From positions 1-64,000 of the forward strand of contig NZ_UNOZ01000003.1 in the NCBI RefSeq assembly GCF_900536025.1: a stretch of DNA of 64,000 nucleotides, written 5' to 3'. This document shows positions 55,146 through 64,000 of this stretch, one piece after another (the stretch's first letter is position 1; each line of letters opens with the position of its first letter). Position numbers and translations under genes: made by a program. The DNA comes from Pseudomonas reidholzensis (lineage in GTDB: Bacteria; Pseudomonadota; Gammaproteobacteria; Pseudomonadales; Pseudomonadaceae). Under the pieces are notes generated by a model. It did no database searches, was not told the DNA's origin, and worked only from the letters and a program-made list of their open reading frames with translations.

Positions 55146-55624
55146 TCAGATGTGCTGGACTTCGACAATCTCGTACTCGACCGTGCCGCTTGGCGTCTTG
55201 ATGACGACGATGTCGCCTTCTTCCTTGCCGATGATGGCACGCGCAATCGGCGCACCGGCCGACAGCTTGCCGAGCTTGATGTTGGCTTCGTCCTCGCCAA
55301 CGATCTGGTATTTAACCCGCTCGTCGGTCTCGGTGTTGGCCAGCTCTACCGTCGTGCCGAAAATGACCTTGCCGGTATGGGCAATGCTGGTCACGTCGAT
55401 CACGACCGAGTTCTGCAGACGACCTTCGATGTCGCGGATGCGCGCTTCGACCATGCCCTGCTCTTCGCGGGCGGCATGGTATTCGGCGTTTTCCTTGAGG
55501 TCGCCCAGCTCACGGGCCTCACCAATGGCCTGACTCAAGCGCGGGCGCTCGGTCTTGGACAGGAACAGGTGCTCTTCTTCCAGGGCGCGAGCGCCCTGGA
55601 CGGTCATCGGGTATTTGGTAATGC

Positions 55625-55628
<4 letters not shown>
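55146..55628 (-). CDS. greA: Transcription elongation factor GreA
   Basis: 160 residues. The N-terminal coiled coil carries the acidic tip residues (D and E in [16 protein letters not shown]); the C-terminal FKBP-like domain follows. It stimulates RNA cleavage by stalled RNA polymerase. Start overlaps the carB stop by four bases (ATGA). Like DksA it enters the secondary channel. Confidence 0.97.
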
Positions 55629-58846
<3,218 letters not shown>

Positions 58847-58955
58847 TGGGTGCTCACTCAAATCCGCGGGTCAAACGGCAAGCCGTCTTGAACATGCTCA
58901 GGTCAGGCGCTGCCGGACGCAGCCGGGGCTGGTCCGGGGCCTTGATGCAGAATGC

Positions 58956-60092
58956 TCAGCGGCGCTTGGCCATGGCATCGATGAAACGATCGAACAGTGG
59001 CGCGACGTCGGTCGGGCCCGGGCTCGCTTCAGGGTGACCCTGGAAGCTGAACGCGCTCTTGTCGGTGCGCTCGAGACCCTGCAGGGTACCGTCGAACAGC
59101 GACTTGTGGATGGCGCGCACGTTGCCTGGCAGGGTGGCTTCGTCGACGGCGAAACCGTGGTTCTGGCTGGTGATCATGACCACGCCGGTGTCCAGGTCCT
59201 GGACCGGGTGGTTGGCACCGTGGTGGCCATGGCCCATCTTCACGGTCTTGGCGCCGGAGGCCAGGGCCAGCAGCTGGTGGCCGAGGCAGATGCCGAAGAC
59301 CGGGATCTCGGTCTCGAGCACGTCCTTGATCGCCTGGATAGCGTAGTCGCAAGGCTCAGGATCGCCTGGGCCGTTGGACAGGAACACGCCGTCCGGGTTG
59401 AGCGCGAGCACGTCGCTGGCCGGGGTCTGGGCAGGCACCACGGTCACGCGGCAGCCGCGGGCGACCAGCATGCGCAGGATGTTCAGCTTGACGCCGTAGT
59501 CGAAGGCGACCACGTGGTACGGCAGCTCGGAGGCTTCGAGGGTTGGGTGGCTGTCGGTTTTCAGCTCCCAGACGCTTTCGCGCCACTCGTAGCGCTCTTT
59601 GGTCGAGACTTCTTTGGCCAGGTCCATGCCCTTGAGGCCCGGGAAGCCGCGAGCAGCGGCGATCGCGGCTTCTTCGGTGATGTCGTCACCGGCCAGGATG
59701 CAGCCGTTCTGAGCGCCTTTTTCACGCAGGATGCGGGTCAGGCGACGGGTGTCGATGCCGGCGATGGCCACGACGTTGTGTTCTTTCAGGTAGTCGGACA
59801 GCGACTGGGTCTTGCGCCAGTTGCTGGCAACCAGCGGCAGGTCACGGATGACCAGGCCAGCGGACCAGACACGGTTGGACTCGGCGTCACCCGGGTTGGT
59901 CCCGGTGTTGCCGATGTGCGGGTAAGTCAGAGTAACGATTTGCTGGGCGTAGGAAGGGTCTGTAAGGATTTCCTGGTAGCCGGTCATAGCGGTGTTGAAC
60001 ACCACCTCACCAACGGTCTGCCCGTCGGCTCCGATGGCTTCACCGCGAAAAATGCTGCCATCGGCAAGGGCGAGTATGGCTGGCTTAGTCAA
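58956..60092 (-). CDS. carA: Carbamoyl-phosphate synthase small (glutaminase) subunit
   Basis: 378 residues. The CPSase small-chain N domain is followed by a class I glutaminase with nucleophile Cys269 in [11 protein letters not shown] and the His/Glu pair in GHPEASPGP. The start is TTG at 60092, with GGGAGG five nucleotides upstream. A short leader ORF ends on that same TTGA. Expression is probably controlled by the leader (next entries). Confidence 0.97.
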   Translation of the reverse strand: MTKPAILALADGSIFRGEAIGADGQTVGEVVFNTAMTGYQEILTDPSYAQQIVTLTYPHIGNTGTNPGDAESNRVWSAGLVIRDLPLVASNWRKTQSLSDYLKEHNVVAIAGIDTRRLTRILREKGAQNGCILAGDDITEEAAIAAARGFPGLKGMDLAKEVSTKERYEWRESVWELKTDSHPTLEASELPYHVVAFDYGVKLNILRMLVARGCRVTVVPAQTPASDVLALNPDGVFLSNGPGDPEPCDYAIQAIKDVLETEIPVFGICLGHQLLALASGAKTVKMGHGHHGANHPVQDLDTGVVMITSQNHGFAVDEATLPGNVRAIHKSLFDGTLQGLERTDKSAFSFQGHPEASPGPTDVAPLFDRFIDAMAKRR

Positions 60093-60178
60093 GAAGACCT
60101 CCCGTAAATCAAGCCTGAAAGGGCGATCGCAGGTTGCAAAAAAGCGGAGTGACGTATGGACACGTCACCCCGCTTCAT
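60089..60178 (-). CDS. Putative carA leader ORF (29 residues)
   Basis: ATG at 60178 opens a 29-codon ORF ([20 protein letters not shown] and nine more residues) that spans the attenuator hairpin and stops at TGA overlapping the carA TTG as TTGA. Ribosomes on it would melt the terminator stem and could couple translation to carA. It contains four Arg codons. A carA leader peptide has been discussed for P. aeruginosa; whether this one is translated is unknown. No strong Shine-Dalgarno sequence is seen. Confidence 0.4.
   Translation of the reverse strand: MKRGDVSIRHSAFLQPAIALSGLIYGRSS
60138..60175 (-). terminator. Intrinsic terminator/attenuator in the carA leader
   Basis: On the minus strand AAGCGGGGTGACGT and ACGTCACTCCGCTT form a 14-bp stem with one G-U pair and a six-base loop, followed by TTTTTT. 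It lies about 46 nt upstream of the carA start, between carA and any promoter near 60200-60300, so it is placed to attenuate carAB as well as to stop readthrough from dapB. Further upstream are palindromes at 60201-60218 and 60217-60228. Confidence 0.85.
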
Positions 60179-60311
60179 GTGCTGAATATCTCTGCGCGCT
60201 TTTAGTGGACACACTAAAGCTGTAGCTTACAGGAATGAGGGTTTTCGGTCTACCGCATATGTGTCTCTAAAACACAGGATTGCGACAGTCCACCTCATTC
60301 CGAGTCGAACC

Positions 60312-60422
60312 CTTCGCGGGTAAACCCGCTCCCACAAGGAATCGTGCCGAGCCCTCAGGGAGTGACATGCCCGCCCCACAGGGCTCAGACTGAACCCTGT
60401 GGGAGCGGGTTTACCCGCGAAG
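60312..60422. repeat. REP inverted pair between dapB and carA
   Basis: 25-bp arms (60312-60336 and 60398-60422) are perfect inverted copies of the variant core CGCGGGTAAACCCGCTCCCA (TAAACCC in place of CAAGCCC). The 61-bp interior itself carries a GAGCCCT/AGGGCTC inverted repeat. It lies at the dapB 3' end. With the carA leader it accounts for the 352-bp gap 60093-60444. Confidence 0.92.
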
Positions 60423-60444
60423 CAGACGCCACCGATCTGGCTGA

Positions 60445-62389
<1,945 letters not shown>

Positions 62390-62540
62390 AGGTCATTTGC
62401 ACCTTGTTGGGCGTCCGGCAGTTGCGCCGCGCCGTCAGCACCCGCCTGAAGCCCACAAATGGCCCCAGGCACATGCTGTAAAAATTCTCGAATTCCAGAT
62501 ACGCCAACGCGGGAGCAAGCCCCCGCGCGGCGACATCCTA

Positions 62541-62570
62541 CCAGCTCACCGACAAACGGCGGTGAGCTGG
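62541..62570 (-). other. Hairpin between dnaK and dnaJ
   Basis: CCAGCTCACCG pairs with CGGTGAGCTGG (11 bp) around an eight-base loop, about 18 nt after the dnaK stop. There is no U-tract, so full termination is unlikely. It may be a processing or stability element that makes dnaK mRNA more abundant than dnaJ mRNA. Confidence 0.6.
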
Positions 62571-62587
62571 CCGACAACATGCAACGA

Positions 62588-64000
62588 TTACTTCTTGTCG
62601 TCGCCTTTGACTTCTTCGAACTCGGCGTCAACCACGTCATCGTGCTTGGCTTCCGGCTCGGCCTGCTGCGCGCCGCCCTGAGGCTGTTCAGCCGACTGCT
62701 CGGCGTACATCTTCTGGGCTACCGGAGCAGAGACCTTGGACAGCTCTTCGACCTTGGCGTCGATGGTGGCCTTGTCGTCGCCTTTGACAGCGGCTTCCAG
62801 GGCAACCACAGCTGCTTCGATCGCGGTCTTCTCTTCAGCGGTGACTTTGTCACCGGCGTCGGCGACCATCTTGCGGGTCGAGTGAACCAGCGCGTCACCC
62901 TGGTTACGGGCAGCGGCCAGCTCTTCGAACTTGCGGTCTTCCTCGGCGTTGGCCTCGGCGTCACGCACCATGCGCTCGATTTCTTCGTCGGACAGGCCGG
63001 AGTTGGCCTTGATCACGATCGACTGGGTCTTGCCGGTGGCCTTGTCTTTGGCGCCGACGTGCAGGATGCCGTTGGCGTCGATGTCGAAGGTCACTTCGAT
63101 CTGTGGCACGCCGCGCGGTGCTGGCGGGATGTCAGCCAGGTCGAACTTGCCCAGCGATTTGTTCTGGCCAGCCTGCTTGCGCTCACCTTGCAGCACGTGA
63201 ATGGTCACGGCGTTCTGGTTGTCGTCAGCAGTCGAGAACACCTGCGACTTCTTGGTCGGAATGGTGGTGTTCTTCTCGATCAGCGCGGTCATCACGCCGC
63301 CCATGGTTTCGATACCCAGGGTCAGCGGGCTGACGTCGAGCAGCAGTACGTCTTTCACGTCACCGGCCAGTACGGCGCCCTGGATGGCAGCACCCATGGC
63401 AACGGCTTCGTCCGGGTTGACGTCTTTACGCGCTTCTTTACCGAAGAAGTCGGTCACCAGCTTCTGAACCAGCGGCATACGGGTCTGACCGCCGACCAGG
63501 ATCACGTCGTTGATCGCGCCAACGTCGATACCGGCGTCTTTCAGGGCGATGCGGCAAGGCTCGATGGTGCGCTGAACCAGGTCTTCGACCAGCGACTCCA
63601 GCTTGGCGCGGGAGATCTTCACGTTCAGGTGCTTCGGACCGGTCGCATCTGCAGTGATGTACGGCAGGTTGACGTCGGTCTGCTGGCTCGAGGACAGCTC
63701 GATCTTGGCTTTTTCAGCGGCTTCTTTCAGGCGCTGCATCGCCAGCGGGTCACCCTTGAGGTTCATGCCGCTTTCTTTCTTGAACTCTTCGACGAGGTAG
63801 TCGATCAGGCGGATGTCGAAGTCTTCACCACCGAGGAAGGTGTCACCGTTGGTGGCCAGTACTTCGAACTGGTGCTCGCCATCGACTTCGGCGATTTCGA
63901 TGACCGAAACGTCGAAGGTACCGCCGCCCAGGTCATAAACGATCACGGTGTGATCGCCCTTGGCCTTGTCCATACCGTAGGCCAGTGCGGCTGCGGTCGG
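62588..64000 (-). CDS. dnaK: Chaperone DnaK (Hsp70), C-terminal 470 residues, partial
   Basis: The frame is open to the right edge and the gene's start lies beyond it. Visible parts are the second half of the ATPase domain ([17 protein letters not shown] and [15 protein letters not shown]), the linker [16 protein letters not shown], the substrate-binding domain and the lid. It ends in the typical acidic tail ([15 protein letters not shown]). Substrate-refolding Hsp70 partner of DnaJ. The heat-shock promoter would lie outside the window. Confidence 0.98.
   Translation of the reverse strand, partial: PTAAALAYGMDKAKGDHTVIVYDLGGGTFDVSVIEIAEVDGEHQFEVLATNGDTFLGGEDFDIRLIDYLVEEFKKESGMNLKGDPLAMQRLKEAAEKAKIELSSSQQTDVNLPYITADATGPKHLNVKISRAKLESLVEDLVQRTIEPCRIALKDAGIDVGAINDVILVGGQTRMPLVQKLVTDFFGKEARKDVNPDEAVAMGAAIQGAVLAGDVKDVLLLDVSPLTLGIETMGGVMTALIEKNTTIPTKKSQVFSTADDNQNAVTIHVLQGERKQAGQNKSLGKFDLADIPPAPRGVPQIEVTFDIDANGILHVGAKDKATGKTQSIVIKANSGLSDEEIERMVRDAEANAEEDRKFEELAAARNQGDALVHSTRKMVADAGDKVTAEEKTAIEAAVVALEAAVKGDDKATIDAKVEELSKVSAPVAQKMYAEQSAEQPQGGAQQAEPEAKHDDVVDAEFEEVKGDDKK

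Overview
The window is a 64 kb stretch of conserved core chromosome from a fluorescent Pseudomonas, most likely of the P. putida group. Evidence is the gene order (ilvIHC, lpoP-mrcB, prrF-phu, dksA-gluQ-cbrAB-crcZ-pcnB-folK-panBC-pgi-acsA, then pnp-rpsO-truB-rbfA-infB-nusA-rimP, secG-tpiA-glmM-folP-ftsH-rlmE, greA-carBA-dapB-dnaJK), the GC-rich codon use, the P. putida type REP inverted repeats and two Pseudomonas-specific sRNAs, PrrF and CrcZ. I see no prophage, insertion sequence, integron, CRISPR array or other horizontally acquired block. The interest lies mainly in regulation.

Layout. 1-660 holds the 5' end of a 16S rRNA gene and its leader and promoter, reading leftward. 0.7-10.6 kb, all leftward, holds msrPQ (periplasmic methionine sulfoxide repair), pssA, the branched-chain amino acid genes ilvI-ilvH-ilvC, yqcC, the PBP1b activator lipoprotein lpoP and mrcB. 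10.7-13.1 kb, rightward, holds a kinase/ATPase fusion, a pentapeptide-repeat protein and a lone TfoX C-terminal domain. 13.1-17.4 kb is an iron island: the Fur-controlled sRNA PrrF, the heme ABC transporter phuTUV with the ChaN-like lipoprotein phuW, and a Rieske protein gene divergent from phuT across a Fur box. 17.4-25.7 kb holds sfsA, an aminotransferase, dksA, gluQ and cbrX-cbrA-cbrB. The sRNA gene crcZ follows with its sigma-54 promoter. 26.4-38.1 kb, rightward, holds pcnB-folK, panB-panC, pgi, acsA, an MpaB-like protein and a large DUF748 protein.

38.3-53.5 kb, leftward, holds a BON-domain periplasmic protein, the translation/RNA-decay superoperon (rimP-nusA-infB-rbfA-truB-rpsO-pnp), tRNA-fMet and tRNA-Leu(GAG), and secG, tpiA, glmM, folP and ftsH. 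53.7-64 kb holds rlmE, yhbY (the only rightward gene here), a DUF4149 membrane protein, greA, carB, carA, dapB, dnaJ and the 3' part of dnaK, which runs off the right end.

How it fits together. CbrA/CbrB switch on CrcZ, which sequesters Hfq/Crc and relieves catabolite repression. PrrF and Fur connect iron status to heme import. DksA (encoded here) is expected to act on promoters such as the rRNA promoter at the left end, which has a GC-rich discriminator. carAB has a leader with a strong intrinsic terminator and a short ORF that overlaps the TTG start of carA. The less expected observations are a candidate sigma-54 promoter before the BON-domain gene, a GTAACA cluster before panB resembling the crcZ control region, an msrP ribosome-binding site buried in a hairpin, and two long stem-loops in the pnp leader. 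No clearly undescribed multi-gene system was found.
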